Assembly (NCBI RefSeq): GCF_903166545.1
Contig: NZ_CAESCH010000001.1
Span: 62,001 to 126,000 of the forward strand
Direction: 5' to 3'
Length of the DNA stretch: 64,000 bases
From: Metabacillus schmidteae
GTDB taxonomy: Bacteria; Bacillota; Bacilli; Bacillales; Bacillaceae
Shown: in pieces, positions 39,816-49,311 of the stretch
How positions within the stretch are numbered: the first letter of the stretch is position 1
Layout: each line of letters opens with the position of its first letter
Translations under genes and position numbers: made by a program
Notes under the pieces: model-generated
The model's database searches: none
Told to the model about the DNA's origin: nothing
What the model saw: the letters and a program-made list of their open reading frames with translations, nothing else

Positions 39816-41882
39816 ATGGATGTGATGACACCGAGACGGTTGCGAATTACACTTAAGACAGTACGCGCACTTATTTTTATTAGTTTGTTAGGTTTAGTCC
39901 TTTTTTCAACGGTCATTTTAAGCATTGTGTTGTATGCAAAATGGCTTGGTCCTCCTTCTTTATCAGTTCCACAATCAACTCTTATTTATGCAAATGATGG
40001 ATCAAAAATAGGAGAGTTACATAATGGTCAAAAACGGTATTGGGTAGACATTCATCATATATCTCCACATCTCCTTGAAGCTACCATTTCAATAGAGGAT
40101 CGAAGCTTTTATCAACACCATGGCTTTGATTATAAGCGAATAGCTGGTGCAGCTTTAGCAGACTTAAAAGCGATGGCAAAAGTTCAGGGTGCCAGTACCA
40201 TTACTCAGCAATACGCTCGAAATTTATTTTTAGAGCATGATAAAACATGGCAGCGAAAAGCGAATGAGGCTTTATATACGATTCGATTAGAGCAAAATTT
40301 CAGTAAGGATCGGATTTTAGAAGGTTATTTAAATACCATTTACTATGGACATGGAGTTTACGGAATTGAAGCCGCGGCTAATTATTACTTCGGAAAAAGC
40401 TCAAACGACTTAAATTTGGCAGAAGCTGCGATGCTTGCCGGCATTCCAAAGGGACCAACCCTCTACTCCCCTTACGCAAATAGGGAAAAAGCAGAGGAAA
40501 GACAAGAAATCATTCTAAAAATGATGAAAAATGAAGGATATATTACGGAAAAGCAATTCCAATCAGCATTAGCAACAGAGCTTGTTTATAAAAAGAAAAC
40601 GGATACCGTTCAGCCAAGATTAGCACCATACTTCCAGGATGCTATGCTTAGTGAGATAGCTGACAAGTTAGACATAGACGTACAAGCAATCCAAACAAAA
40701 GGTTTGAAAATTTATACAACTTTAGATACCGACATGCAAAAGCTCGCTGAAGAGACAATGAAGGATACAATCGACGAATCGTCTGACATACAAACAGGTG
40801 TTGTAGCAATGGATCCAAAGACCGGTTATGTGAGAGCATTGGTTGGTGGACGAAATTATGATGACAGTCCCTTCAACCGTGCTACACAAGCCAAAAGGCA
40901 GCCAGGTTCGACGATTAAGCCGTTCCTTTACTACTCTGCTATTATGAACGGTTTTACACCATCTACCGAAATGAAAAGTGAACCAACTTCGTTTCCTTAT
41001 GATGATGGAAAAGCTTCTTATAAGCCGAGTAATTACAACGACTATTATGCGAACGACTTTATCTCGATGCTACAGGCCATTGCTTTGTCTGATAATATTT
41101 ACGCTGTGAAAACCCATATGTTTATCGGGATGGAAGAGCTCATCAAAACCGGGAAACTTCTTGGACTTAGCACAGGCATTAAGAAAAATCCGTCTGCTGC
41201 ATTAGGTACTTCACCTGTTCGTTTGATTGACATGGTTAATGCTTACGGAATACTTGGGAATGGCGGAAAAAAAGTTGAACCTACCTTTGTAACAAAAGTG
41301 GAAGATACAGCAGGAAATGTCATTTTTGAGTCAAAAAAACCAAAAGAGCAAGTATTGAATGAACAAGCAGCCTTCGTCACGACACACATGATGAAGGGAA
41401 TGTTCGATACAACATTAAATGATTATACATCTGTCACAGGTCATAGCATTGCTGACTCCCTTACACGAGACTATGCAGGCAAATCAGGAACAACCTCATC
41501 AGATAGCTGGATGATTGGATTAGCTCCACAACTCGTAGTTGGCGTATGGACTGGTTATGACAAAGGAAAGACCATTAACCTTGTTCAAGAACGCGGCTAT
41601 GCAAAGGAAATTTGGTCAACCTTTATGGAAGAAGCTCTTGACGATCAATCTGTGAAAGCTTTTCGCCCACCAGATGGCGTTGTTGGAGTGTATATTAACC
41701 CCGCCAGTGGAAAACTCGCCACTAAGGATTGCCCAACAAAGCGTCTCACGTATTTTATTGAAGGCACTGAGCCGACTGAGTATTGTGAAGAACATATGAG
41801 TGATGGTGATACTCAAGAAGGAGAACAGCCTGACCAGAAGGAAAAGGAAAGCTGGCTAGATAAGTTTAAATGGTGGGATTAA
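39816..41882 (+). CDS. pbpG: Class A penicillin-binding protein (PbpG-like)
   Basis: 688 residues. One N-terminal membrane anchor, transglycosylase domain (EDRSFYQHHGFDYKR, QGASTITQQYARN, LEGYLNTIYYGHGVYGIEAA) and transpeptidase domain with the SxxK Ser in PGSTIKP, SDN and KSGT motifs. It polymerises and cross-links peptidoglycan. B. subtilis PbpG (YwhE) is made in the forespore and acts in spore-wall synthesis; that role is inferred from synteny. Start at 39816: AGGAGG is eight bases upstream. Confidence 0.92.
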   Translation: MDVMTPRRLRITLKTVRALIFISLLGLVLFSTVILSIVLYAKWLGPPSLSVPQSTLIYANDGSKIGELHNGQKRYWVDIHHISPHLLEATISIEDRSFYQHHGFDYKRIAGAALADLKAMAKVQGASTITQQYARNLFLEHDKTWQRKANEALYTIRLEQNFSKDRILEGYLNTIYYGHGVYGIEAAANYYFGKSSNDLNLAEAAMLAGIPKGPTLYSPYANREKAEERQEIILKMMKNEGYITEKQFQSALATELVYKKKTDTVQPRLAPYFQDAMLSEIADKLDIDVQAIQTKGLKIYTTLDTDMQKLAEETMKDTIDESSDIQTGVVAMDPKTGYVRALVGGRNYDDSPFNRATQAKRQPGSTIKPFLYYSAIMNGFTPSTEMKSEPTSFPYDDGKASYKPSNYNDYYANDFISMLQAIALSDNIYAVKTHMFIGMEELIKTGKLLGLSTGIKKNPSAALGTSPVRLIDMVNAYGILGNGGKKVEPTFVTKVEDTAGNVIFESKKPKEQVLNEQAAFVTTHMMKGMFDTTLNDYTSVTGHSIADSLTRDYAGKSGTTSSDSWMIGLAPQLVVGVWTGYDKGKTINLVQERGYAKEIWSTFMEEALDDQSVKAFRPPDGVVGVYINPASGKLATKDCPTKRLTYFIEGTEPTEYCEEHMSDGDTQEGEQPDQKEKESWLDKFKWWD

Positions 41883-41930
41883 AGATGAGAGTCAGAAACG
41901 GGATATGTCGATTTTTGTCGAAAATTGACA

Positions 41931-42032
41931 AATAGTAGATAAACTTTCAGAATCGAAGATAAATCACCAATAATCGTAGATAAATCTCCAGAATCGAAGA
42001 TAAATACTAAAAAATCGCAGATAAATTTTTCA
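41931..42032. repeat. Array of five degenerate 20/21-bp tandem repeats
   Basis: Five consecutive units begin AATAGTAGATAAAC (41931), AATCGAAGATAAAT (41951), AATCGTAGATAAAT (41972), AATCGAAGATAAAT (41992) and AATCGCAGATAAAT (42013). Unit lengths are 20, 21, 20, 21, 20. The array lies between the pbpG stop and the terminator at 42042. The core matches the array at 34388. Confidence 0.88.
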
Positions 42033-42041
42033 AATCAAGAC

Positions 42042-42078
42042 AAAAAACCCCGAGCACCTGCTATGCTCGGGGTTTTTT
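42042..42078. terminator. Bidirectional terminator after pbpG
   Basis: Exact 15-base arms AAAAAACCCCGAGCA and TGCTCGGGGTTTTTT (42042-42056, 42064-42078) between convergent pbpG and ywhD. Confidence 0.92.
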
Positions 42079-42186
42079 GCGTCCTAGTTTTATAAACTGT
42101 ATATTCAGTCTACTAATTTTCATGAAAAACCACAAGATTTTACCAACTTGTTCACAAATATGTCACACTTTCGACATATTTGCGAT

Positions 42187-42696
42187 TTATATCTTTAAAT
42201 CATCTTTTAACTTTTGCTCAGAAAGCTCCCACATTTCCTTATTGTGATGCTTAAGGAAATTAGTTAAGATCTTCTTTGAACGATCATCCATATGATCAAC
42301 AATAATATGGCGCTTCATTGATTTATCCATGCGATTCACATGCTCCGGCAGTGATTTGTAGCCTCTTCTAATTGAGCGGTCTACTGTCAGCTCACAAGCT
42401 GTTACTCCTGCATAGTAAGGACCTTCTGCTCTGCGGTCAATTGTGACCCAAACTAACCAATATGGTTTTCCGTTTGGAACCTCTTCTTTTGTTTTTAAAA
42501 ATTTAATTCCTTTTTCTACGACACTTCTAGCATGCATAGCCCCGATATCAACGAAAGCCTCACCTTCTTCGATATCAATAAAAACCGGGGACACATTATC
42601 TAAACTAAGTGCACCCACACCGAAACCGCCGTGACCGTCTGTTGGATCACTTTTTATGATATTAAATCCAATGCTTTTTTTCTTTTTTTCTTCCAT
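42187..42696 (-). CDS. ywhD: YwhD family protein
   Basis: 169 residues, characteristic of the YwhD family (GFNIIKSDPTDGHGGFGVGALS, FVDIGAMHARSVVEKGIKF, RIDRRAEGPYY-like TIDRRAEGPYYAG). Function unknown. It is 27 bp downstream of ywhC and probably shares its transcript. Confidence 0.85.
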   Translation of the reverse strand: MEEKKKKSIGFNIIKSDPTDGHGGFGVGALSLDNVSPVFIDIEEGEAFVDIGAMHARSVVEKGIKFLKTKEEVPNGKPYWLVWVTIDRRAEGPYYAGVTACELTVDRSIRRGYKSLPEHVNRMDKSMKRHIIVDHMDDRSKKILTNFLKHHNKEMWELSEQKLKDDLKI

Positions 42697-42723
42697 CTAA
42701 AGGACCTCCTTATGTTCAAGACA

Positions 42724-43386
42724 TCATACTAATGGGCTCAGAATGAAATGGAAAATATCCATTACAATTGCCCGCCCAATTTCAAAAATAGGTTGTATTG
42801 TGTACGCATCAAGTGGTGTGATGACTAAAACTAAGAAAATAATAATTCCATAACTCTCAAACTGAACCAGCTTCGGTCTAATATGCGCCGGAACCAGGTC
42901 TTCAATAATCCGATATCCATCCAATGGCGGAAATGGAAGTAAGTTAAAAATAAACAAAATGACATTAAGTGAAACAAAGATATTAAAAAATTGCTCAAGA
43001 CCTGTTACATAGATTGACGGGATGTATGAGACCGCATTTGTTGTTAATAGTATATACCAAATTGCTGTTCCTAAGAAGGCAAGGATAAAGTTACTTAAAG
43101 GTCCTGCAATAGAAACTAATACTCCAGCTAAACGCGGTCGTTTGAAATGGAAACGATTCACAGGAACCGGTCTTGCCCACCCAAATCCTGCAATAAAAAT
43201 TAAAATGGTTCCAATTGGATCTAAATGTGCCAATGGTGATAAAGTTAATCTACCTTGTCTTTTAGCAGTAGGATCACCAAACTTATAAGCTACATAGGCA
43301 TGTGCAAACTCGTGTAAGGTAAAAGCAATGATTAACGTAATCACCACATATGGAATCATTTCTAACGGAAAGGCTAAAAAATTCAT
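42724..43386 (-). CDS. ywhC: Site-2 protease family zinc metalloprotease (YwhC)
   Basis: 220 residues, about six membrane helices. Zinc motif HEFAH in TLHEFAHAYVAYKFGDP and the third ligand region NLLPFPPLDGYRII. M50 peptidases cut within the membrane; YwhC's substrate is unknown. Start at the ATG at 43386, behind GAGGAG. Confidence 0.9.
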   Translation of the reverse strand: MNFLAFPLEMIPYVVITLIIAFTLHEFAHAYVAYKFGDPTAKRQGRLTLSPLAHLDPIGTILIFIAGFGWARPVPVNRFHFKRPRLAGVLVSIAGPLSNFILAFLGTAIWYILLTTNAVSYIPSIYVTGLEQFFNIFVSLNVILFIFNLLPFPPLDGYRIIEDLVPAHIRPKLVQFESYGIIIFLVLVITPLDAYTIQPIFEIGRAIVMDIFHFILSPLV

Positions 43387-43485
43387 CACAGACTCCTCTA
43401 TTATAATGACATTTCACTATATGTACTCACATTTCAGCTTACCATGATTAGGGGGTGAATTTCGACTAATGGGTACTAATAAAAG

Positions 43486-43522
43486 CGAAAAAACCGCAAG
43501 ATTAATGCTTAGCGGTTTCGTT
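43486..43522 (-). terminator. ywgA terminator
   Basis: CGAAACCGCTAAGC pairs with the opposite arm (GCGGTTTTTTCGC); the stem overlaps the last codons of ywgA. Confidence 0.75.
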
Positions 43523-44020
43523 TTGAGCGATTTGTTTAATTTTTTCGATGTAAGAATAGGCATCAGCAATTTCTTCTTCTGTATATCGTTGTTTACTTTT
43601 CAACGTAAATACCTTGTCTTTAACCTCTTCTTTATTCAGTCCGTCAAAATATAATACGGTTGAAACTAACTCTAAAAATCTCGAGCTTTGTTCATTCAAG
43701 TCCAGCATGCAGTTCTTCAGTGGAGGCATGTCCACATCGTAGTGGCCAAGGAATTCATTTCCTGCTTCTGTTAAAGAGTAACGATACTGAAAATATCCGC
43801 CTTTCTTTTCGTGGACCTCATCAATAAACCCTAAGTTACAAAGCTCCTCAATACGTAATGTCAGCTCCTCAGAGTATGGTCCAAAAAAGTGAAAATTGTA
43901 TTTTTCATAAAAAGGCAAATCAATTTTCTTTGCGATATAAACCATTTTTTGCAATTTTTTCCGGCCAATGATTTCCCCCGCTGATGAAATAGCCTTCATC
44001 AGCTTCGCATGTTCTTTCAT
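43502..44020 (-). CDS. ywgA: YwgA family protein, possible Panacea/SocA-like domain
   Basis: 172 residues. RKKLQKMVYIAKKIDLPF, then FHFFGPYSEELTLRIEEL is reminiscent of the DUF4065/Panacea (SocA) fold, which occurs in antitoxins and adaptor proteins; the rest is helical (QRYTEEEIADAYSYIEKI). Function unknown. It starts 51 bp after ywfO on the same strand; the two stay together in B. subtilis. The Panacea resemblance is my reading of motifs and needs a profile search. Confidence 0.8.
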   Translation of the reverse strand: MKEHAKLMKAISSAGEIIGRKKLQKMVYIAKKIDLPFYEKYNFHFFGPYSEELTLRIEELCNLGFIDEVHEKKGGYFQYRYSLTEAGNEFLGHYDVDMPPLKNCMLDLNEQSSRFLELVSTVLYFDGLNKEEVKDKVFTLKSKQRYTEEEIADAYSYIEKIKQIAQNETAKH

Positions 44021-44071
44021 CAATTCCCCGTCATCTCCTAACTTCTTTCTTTGTTATATCGATAAGTACCG

Positions 44072-45370
44072 TTATTTTTTTATATTTAATAATTCAAGGA
44101 TTTTCTTTTTTGCCGCACGTTTTGTTGATAAATCCTCAATTAAGTCCAATGGAAAATACAATTTATGATCTGTTCTTCTTTTTCCGGATATGGCATCTAC
44201 AATTTCTGATTCTCGGGACAACTCACGTATATCTCCACTCGACATTAGTAGATGAATCGGTAATCTCTCTTCTTCCTCGCCAGGACGGTAAAAGTCATAT
44301 GGAAGATCTGAGGAAGAGTCGACAACAAGATAATACTCCGGGTCAATTCCTGCCTTTTTAAATAATGTTGTTAATTCCATCAGTGTCTTCATTTGCACAT
44401 TTGGGTTAAATTCTACATATTTAAACAGTTGCCTGTTCATAAAACGAACACAAAGGTCACGCAAGATGGGATCTTCTTCTTCCTGCCACGCCTGAAAATA
44501 AAACATGATAACAGACTCATCTAATTTTAAATAGTCTTGAAGAGTCAGCTCTTCTTCAAATAAGGAATAAAAATGAACAGGATCCTGCTTGAAGGCATAA
44601 AACTCTTGGTGCAGCTGTTTCGCACGATGGAGAATTTTTGTTAAAATCACTTCTGCACTTCGTGTGACCGGGTGGAAATATACCTGCCAATACATTTGAT
44701 AGCGGCTCATAATATAGTCCTCAACCGCATGCATACCGCTGCTTTTTATCACAACCTGATCTTCTCTTGGCCTCATCACTCTTAATATTCGTTCCATATC
44801 AAAATGTCCATAGCTAACACCTGTAAAATAGGCATCACGCTGCAGATAATCCATTCGATCGGCATCAATCTGGCTAGATATTAAACTTACAACCTGTTTA
44901 TTTTCATAGGTTTTGGCAATAACCTCTGCTACCTTCTTCGGGAAATCCTCTTCCACAGATGTTAGTACCTCATTAACCTCTGTATCTCCCAAAATGATTG
45001 CTTGCGTAAAATCCTCATGATCAAGATGGAATACTTTTTCAAAAGAATGTGAGAATGGACCATGACCCAAATCATGCAACAACGCTGCACAAAGGCATAA
45101 AAGTCTCTCCTCGTCATCCCATTCAGGTCTGCCCTTAAACACATCATCCACAATTCTGCGGACAATTTCATACACTCCTAATGAGTGGTTAAACCTGCTG
45201 TGCTCCGCACCATGAAATGTTAAATACGTTGTTCCCAACTGACGTATTCTTCTTAATCGTTGGAATTCTTTCGTACCAATAAGATCCCAAATGATTTTAT
45301 CTCGTACATGTATATATCGGTGAACGGGATCTTTGAAAACCTTTTCCTCAGACAACTTTCCGTTTTTCAT
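44072..45370 (-). CDS. ywfO: HD-domain dNTPase-like phosphohydrolase (YwfO)
   Basis: 432 residues. HD metal site: H in EHSRFNHSLGVYEIV, HD in CAALLHDLGHGPFSHSFE and the distal Asp in SSQIDADRMDYLQRDAYFTG. These match the dGTPase/SAMHD1 group; the B. subtilis/enterococcal relatives hydrolyse dNTPs or related nucleotides. The first gene of a pair with ywgA. Confidence 0.88.
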   Translation of the reverse strand: MKNGKLSEEKVFKDPVHRYIHVRDKIIWDLIGTKEFQRLRRIRQLGTTYLTFHGAEHSRFNHSLGVYEIVRRIVDDVFKGRPEWDDEERLLCLCAALLHDLGHGPFSHSFEKVFHLDHEDFTQAIILGDTEVNEVLTSVEEDFPKKVAEVIAKTYENKQVVSLISSQIDADRMDYLQRDAYFTGVSYGHFDMERILRVMRPREDQVVIKSSGMHAVEDYIMSRYQMYWQVYFHPVTRSAEVILTKILHRAKQLHQEFYAFKQDPVHFYSLFEEELTLQDYLKLDESVIMFYFQAWQEEEDPILRDLCVRFMNRQLFKYVEFNPNVQMKTLMELTTLFKKAGIDPEYYLVVDSSSDLPYDFYRPGEEEERLPIHLLMSSGDIRELSRESEIVDAISGKRRTDHKLYFPLDLIEDLSTKRAAKKKILELLNIKK

Positions 45371-45472
45371 TGTCTTCCACTTCCGTTCTACTTAGTAACT
45401 TTACTCACTACTACCATTATATCGACTTCCAATCGACAATAACACCCAAAATCTGCAAAATCATTCGACACT

Positions 45473-45890
45473 AAGAAAAGCGGAAGCGCCCGTTCAGCCC
45501 CGACAAGCATAAGACGCAAATGAATAGAAGACGTTTTTTGTCTTCAATTCATTTGTGGCTTATGACCTCGAGGGGCTGGGCGCTGTAGCTAGACACCAAA
45601 ACTAATTACTATCAAACTTGATCAAACCCGACAGGCATAAGACGCTCAGGAATAGAAGGCGTTCTTTGCCTTCAATTCCTATTTGACTTATGACCTCGAG
45701 CCGATGGCGCCTGGAGCTAGACACCAACACTATTTACTATCAAACCTGTTCAGACCCGACAAAGTAAGACGATTTAGAATAGATTCCTATTTGTCTTATG
45801 ACCTCGAGAGAGTCAAAGACGCGACGTCCTGTCGCATTGACTGCACTTGCACGTCCTGTGCTTCGGGTCTAGGCGCTGGAGCTAGACACC
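45473..45890 (+). repeat. Three tandem copies of hairpin repeat family 1
   Basis: Copy a (45473-45597) is a complete short form with the CAAATGAAT/ATTCATTTG stem. Copy b (45619-45725) has AGGAAT/ATTCCT. Copy c (45747-45890) has a damaged first stem but keeps the GCGACG/TGTCGC second hairpin. All end GGAGCTAGACACC and are separated by the near-identical linker CACTAATTACTATCAAACC. The unit has been duplicated as a block together with flanking sequence. Confidence 0.88.
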
Positions 45891-45920
45891 ACACTAATTA
45901 CTATCAAACCCGTTCTACCT

Positions 45921-45970
45921 CAAAATAAAACATCACCCATGCATTCAAACACAAAGGTGATGTTATTTTG
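45921..45970 (-). terminator. Terminator of the DUF1450 gene
   Basis: CAAAATAAAACATCACC pairs with GGTGATGTTATTTTG; the stem includes the last codons of the gene. Confidence 0.8.
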
Positions 45971-46187
45971 ATAACTTCTGAACGATTTTTTCAATTAGTT
46001 CATCTTCTGTCGGCGCTGACAGTGGACGATTGTTTACAAAAGCGAATGATTTTTTTCTTCCCGGGCCACAATAAGATTGGCAGGCAATATCTATCTTAGC
46101 TTCTGAATCTACTGATTTTAACTTAGGTACAAGTGTTTTTATATTTGTTGCTTGGCAATCATCACAAATACGAAATTCATTTGCCAT
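45963..46187 (-). CDS. DUF1450 family small Cys protein
   Basis: 74 residues: [15 protein letters not shown], then [22 protein letters not shown]. The two CxxC/CxxxC pairs and the SYCGPG signature define DUF1450 (YuzB-type), thioredoxin-like or metal-binding small proteins of unknown role. It sits in the slot of ywzC in B. subtilis. Confidence 0.8.
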   Translation of the reverse strand: MANEFRICDDCQATNIKTLVPKLKSVDSEAKIDIACQSYCGPGRKKSFAFVNNRPLSAPTEDELIEKIVQKLSK

Positions 46188-46346
46188 TGATTCTCATATC
46201 CTTTCTTTCAATAGGACGTGCTACCGTTTTTTCACTAAGTGGTATTTTACCGTTATTCGCATCCTTATGCAAGAGAGGCTATGCAATGGACAAAAATTTT
46301 TCACTTCCTTCAAAGGATTGATTTACCAGTATTCTTAGTAGTTTTT

Positions 46347-46401
46347 TAGAAAAACACACCTTATCACCGAATCCTTATGGAGAAAACCTTAGTTTTTCTT
46401 A
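46347..46401. repeat. Small hairpin element (TAGAAAAAC...GTTTTTCTTA), copy 1
   Basis: Begins TAGAAAAACACACC, ends CCTTAGTTTTTCTTAT. The outer 9-10 bases are complementary. The same element without the same centre is at 52157-52206. The 46188-46526 gap contains this and the rsfA promoter region. Confidence 0.65.
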
Positions 46402-46526
46402 TCCTATCAATAACTTTTCAGAAAAAAATCTACTATCCTCTTAACAAACTTGAATAAAACACCTTCAACTTGTCCATGCTTACTAACAGTTACGTGAATA
46501 ATCTATTTATATAGGGAGTTGGAAAA

Positions 46527-47312
46527 ATGAAACAAAGACAAGACGCATGGTCTGAAGAGAATGATTTATTACTAGCTGAAACCGTTTTACGACATGTGAG
46601 AGAAGGCAGTACTCAATTAAATGCATTTGAAGAAGTCGGAGATAAATTGAATCGTACTTCTGCTGCTTGTGGGTTCCGTTGGAATGCCGTTGTTCGCCAT
46701 GATTATGAGAAGGCTTTATCACTTGCGAAAAAACAGCGTAAACAGCGAATGAGAGCATTAGGAAAAGGACAACCTGTAAAGAAGCAGCTTCTTTATACAC
46801 CTGATACTCCTTCTATGGAAATGGAAGATTTTGATCAACAAGAGGAGCAAACAATATTAGCAAGCTTAGAGAGTCATATGGCTGAGGTCATGCCAGCTGA
46901 TGAAGATGTTAAAACACCATTTGGCAACCAAACAGCTGCTGCACCTGCATCGCAACCAAAAGAAATACCACAAACACAACAGCCTGCAAGTATATATAAC
47001 AGATTAACAATGGATTCTGTTATTGCATTCTTGCAGTCTTATAAAACAAACAATCTACAATCAGAAGCATTACTAAGTGAAAATAGACGCTTGAAGAAGG
47101 AAAACCAAGATCTGTCTTCCCAAAATGAAGAGCTTATGAAAAAGGTTGAAAAACTAGAACAAGATACTGTAACCGTTCAAGAAGACTATGAAACATTAAT
47201 GAAAATCATGAACCGCGCCCGTAAGCTTGTCCTATTTGACGAAGAAGACCGCACAGTACCAACAACATTTAAAATGGACCGTAATGGAAACTTGGAAAAA
47301 ATGGCCGAGTAA
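46527..47312 (+). CDS. rsfA: RsfA family prespore transcriptional regulator
   Basis: 261 residues. The N-terminal Myb/SANT-like domain is diagnostic: [20 protein letters not shown], then [20 protein letters not shown]. The C-terminal half is coiled coil ([36 protein letters not shown]). RsfA tunes sigma-F-dependent genes in the forespore of B. subtilis. RBS AGGGAG. Position next to ywfO/ywzC matches. Confidence 0.9.
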   Translation: MKQRQDAWSEENDLLLAETVLRHVREGSTQLNAFEEVGDKLNRTSAACGFRWNAVVRHDYEKALSLAKKQRKQRMRALGKGQPVKKQLLYTPDTPSMEMEDFDQQEEQTILASLESHMAEVMPADEDVKTPFGNQTAAAPASQPKEIPQTQQPASIYNRLTMDSVIAFLQSYKTNNLQSEALLSENRRLKKENQDLSSQNEELMKKVEKLEQDTVTVQEDYETLMKIMNRARKLVLFDEEDRTVPTTFKMDRNGNLEKMAE

Positions 47313-47421
47313 TAACCAGGAAGGTGTGCCTAATTAGGTACATCTTTTCATTTTTTTGAAACTATTAAAGGATCCCCTACGTATTAACTATAACATTACA
47401 TTTTAAAAGGTTGGTCAGATC

Positions 47422-48243
47422 ATGGAAAACAAAGATTGGTTAGTAGCTGAGCTAAAAACAATTGAAAAATGGGAACAGGATCAAAAAGGGATATGGTTTT
47501 GGGAACGAATTGGACGACTTCCATTTAAGCTATTAGATAAAATTACACCATCATTTATTCAGAAAAAGATAGGGGTCCTCTTAGATGAGCTTGGACAATT
47601 CGTTCAGTCGGGCGGACAATATTTAACACAAGAAAAAATGGTCTTAAAAAAGCTTCAAAAGCATTCAAATCAACAAGAGCTTACTATACAGGATATCGCG
47701 TCTCTCCCTTTATCAACTATGGACGAAGTAAGTGGAAATTTAAAAACAAATCGAGGTAATCTAGCAACCATTCAAGGAGCTACTACAGGTGTTGGAGGGA
47801 TTTTCACCCTTGCCATTGATATCCCAGTCATATTAGGTCTCTCTCTGAAAACACTGCAGGAAATTGCTATTACCTACGGCTATGACCCAAAGAATAAAGA
47901 AGAGCGTATTTTCATTGTAAAATGCCTGCAATTTTCTTCTGCTGATATTGTTGGAAAGCAGGCAATATTAAATGAGCTATCTTCGTTTTACCAAAGAAAA
48001 GAAGCAACAAAAACCGAGATGATTTCACAGCTTCAAGGTTGGCGCGAAGTCGTTTTCACATACCGAGATCAATTCGGCTGGAAAAAGCTTTTGCAAATGG
48101 TTCCAATTGCAGGGATATTATTTGGTGCTATTACAAATCGCTCAATGATCAATGATTTATCAGAAGTGGGCATTATGTTGTATCGAAAAAGAAGAATTCT
48201 GGAGAAACTTAATCAAACAGAAAAAGAGCTAGCCGAATCATAA
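47422..48243 (+). CDS. EcsC family protein
   Basis: 273 residues. EcsC signature: LDKITPSFIQKKIGVLLDEL, the glycine-rich segment GATTGVGGIFTLAIDIPVI followed by LGLSLKTLQEIAITYGYDP, and C-terminal helices. EcsC-type proteins are associated with the Ecs transporter, but stand-alone members such as this have no assigned role. Probably membrane-associated. It is not in the B. subtilis order at this place. Confidence 0.8.
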   Translation: MENKDWLVAELKTIEKWEQDQKGIWFWERIGRLPFKLLDKITPSFIQKKIGVLLDELGQFVQSGGQYLTQEKMVLKKLQKHSNQQELTIQDIASLPLSTMDEVSGNLKTNRGNLATIQGATTGVGGIFTLAIDIPVILGLSLKTLQEIAITYGYDPKNKEERIFIVKCLQFSSADIVGKQAILNELSSFYQRKEATKTEMISQLQGWREVVFTYRDQFGWKKLLQMVPIAGILFGAITNRSMINDLSEVGIMLYRKRRILEKLNQTEKELAES

Positions 48244-48260
48244 CAGGCTAGCTCTTTTTT
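48221..48260. terminator. Terminator overlapping two convergent genes
   Basis: AAAAAGAGCTAGCC (48221-48234) pairs with GGCTAGCTCTTTTT (48246-48259). The left arm lies inside the EcsC gene and the right arm inside the lipL gene, so coding sequence doubles as terminator for both. Confidence 0.88.
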
Positions 48261-49099
48261 GAAAATACCTTTTCATTGCGATCAATCATTCGAATCAAAT
48301 TTTGCTGAAATACTTCCTGTTCTTCAACTGTTAGAGAGGAAGCAATCAGTTCCTGACTATGTTCTTTTAAAGTGAAAAGCAGCTGATATAAGAGCTTTTC
48401 AACTGTGAGTTCAACTCCAAGCAAATCACTAAGAGAGGACATCGTTTCCGGTTTTATTGTTGGAAAGATGAATTTCGTTTGTTCATTTTTAAGAGAGATT
48501 TCGTAAAATTGACGAATGAGATCTGCCCGATCTTCTCCACTTCCTGTTACACAAAGATAGATTTGAACTGCAACTCCGCCACGAAGTCTCCTTTGTGAGA
48601 TACCGGCAAATTTCTTTCCATTTATACTTAAATCATAGCTGCCCGGGCAATAAGAGCCAACGATTTCTCTTGCTTCAATAGTTGCTCCATAGTCTTTTAG
48701 CATATGCTTGATGAGTTCAAGCATTGCGTCATACCCGCGGTCTATATCAATTCCCTTTTCAGACTCAGGGAAAATGAGGGAAATGTTTAGAACATCCTTA
48801 TCCAACACAACCGCTAGCCCGCCGGAATTTCGAACAATCACTTGGTAACCTTGATCATGAAGAAATTGGAGTCCATCTTCTAAGAATGGTAGTTTTGTAT
48901 CCTGTATCCCTAAAACAATCGTTTGATGATGAACCCATGTTCGAGCCGTCGCTGGAGATTCATTTTTCCCCACACTTGCACATAAAGTATCATCTATGGC
49001 AAAAGAATGCTTTGCATCAAACTGTGGCCCCAAACTTGATTGATCGATAACTCTCCATTTCGGCTGGTTGATTAATGAAGAAGGCTGTAATTGGTTCAT
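48248..49099 (-). CDS. lipL: Octanoyl-[GcvH]:protein N-octanoyltransferase
   Basis: 283 residues of the LplA/LipB fold. [11 protein letters not shown] binding loop, catalytic Cys151 in [20 protein letters not shown] (Cys150 in B. subtilis LipL) and [10 protein letters not shown]. It moves octanoyl from GcvH to the E2 subunits of 2-oxoacid dehydrogenases. Position between rsfA and pta is as in B. subtilis (ywfL). Confidence 0.92.
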   Translation of the reverse strand: MNQLQPSSLINQPKWRVIDQSSLGPQFDAKHSFAIDDTLCASVGKNESPATARTWVHHQTIVLGIQDTKLPFLEDGLQFLHDQGYQVIVRNSGGLAVVLDKDVLNISLIFPESEKGIDIDRGYDAMLELIKHMLKDYGATIEAREIVGSYCPGSYDLSINGKKFAGISQRRLRGGVAVQIYLCVTGSGEDRADLIRQFYEISLKNEQTKFIFPTIKPETMSSLSDLLGVELTVEKLLYQLLFTLKEHSQELIASSLTVEEQEVFQQNLIRMIDRNEKVFSKKS

Positions 49100-49139
49100 G
49101 CTGTTTACTCCCTTAACTTTTTCTATTCTCTATTATATC

Positions 49140-49300
49140 ACTATCAGCCTACCAGCATAAAGAAAACTCGCCGATTGGCGAGCCTGTAAAGGCGAAGCGT
49201 GATGCGTAGTTGCACTTATACTTTGTACTTCAAATTGGCCACTACGTCGATTAAACATCCTCGCTGCCAATTTATACTTTCTTAATGTATAAACCTATTA
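49140..49300. other. Intergenic stretch with GCCGATTGGCGAGCC hairpin
   Basis: Contains AACTCGCCGATTGGCGAGCC (a tight hairpin at about 49166-49183) and two near-identical TTATACTTT words (49217, 49272). It looks like a decayed repeat element. No gene. Confidence 0.4.
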
Positions 49301-49311
49301 AACAGAACCTC

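Noticed and set aside
34388..42032. Short direct repeats resembling a CRISPR array
   Set aside because: Units are tandem with only 6-7 variable bases, not repeats separated by 30-base spacers, and no cas genes are near.
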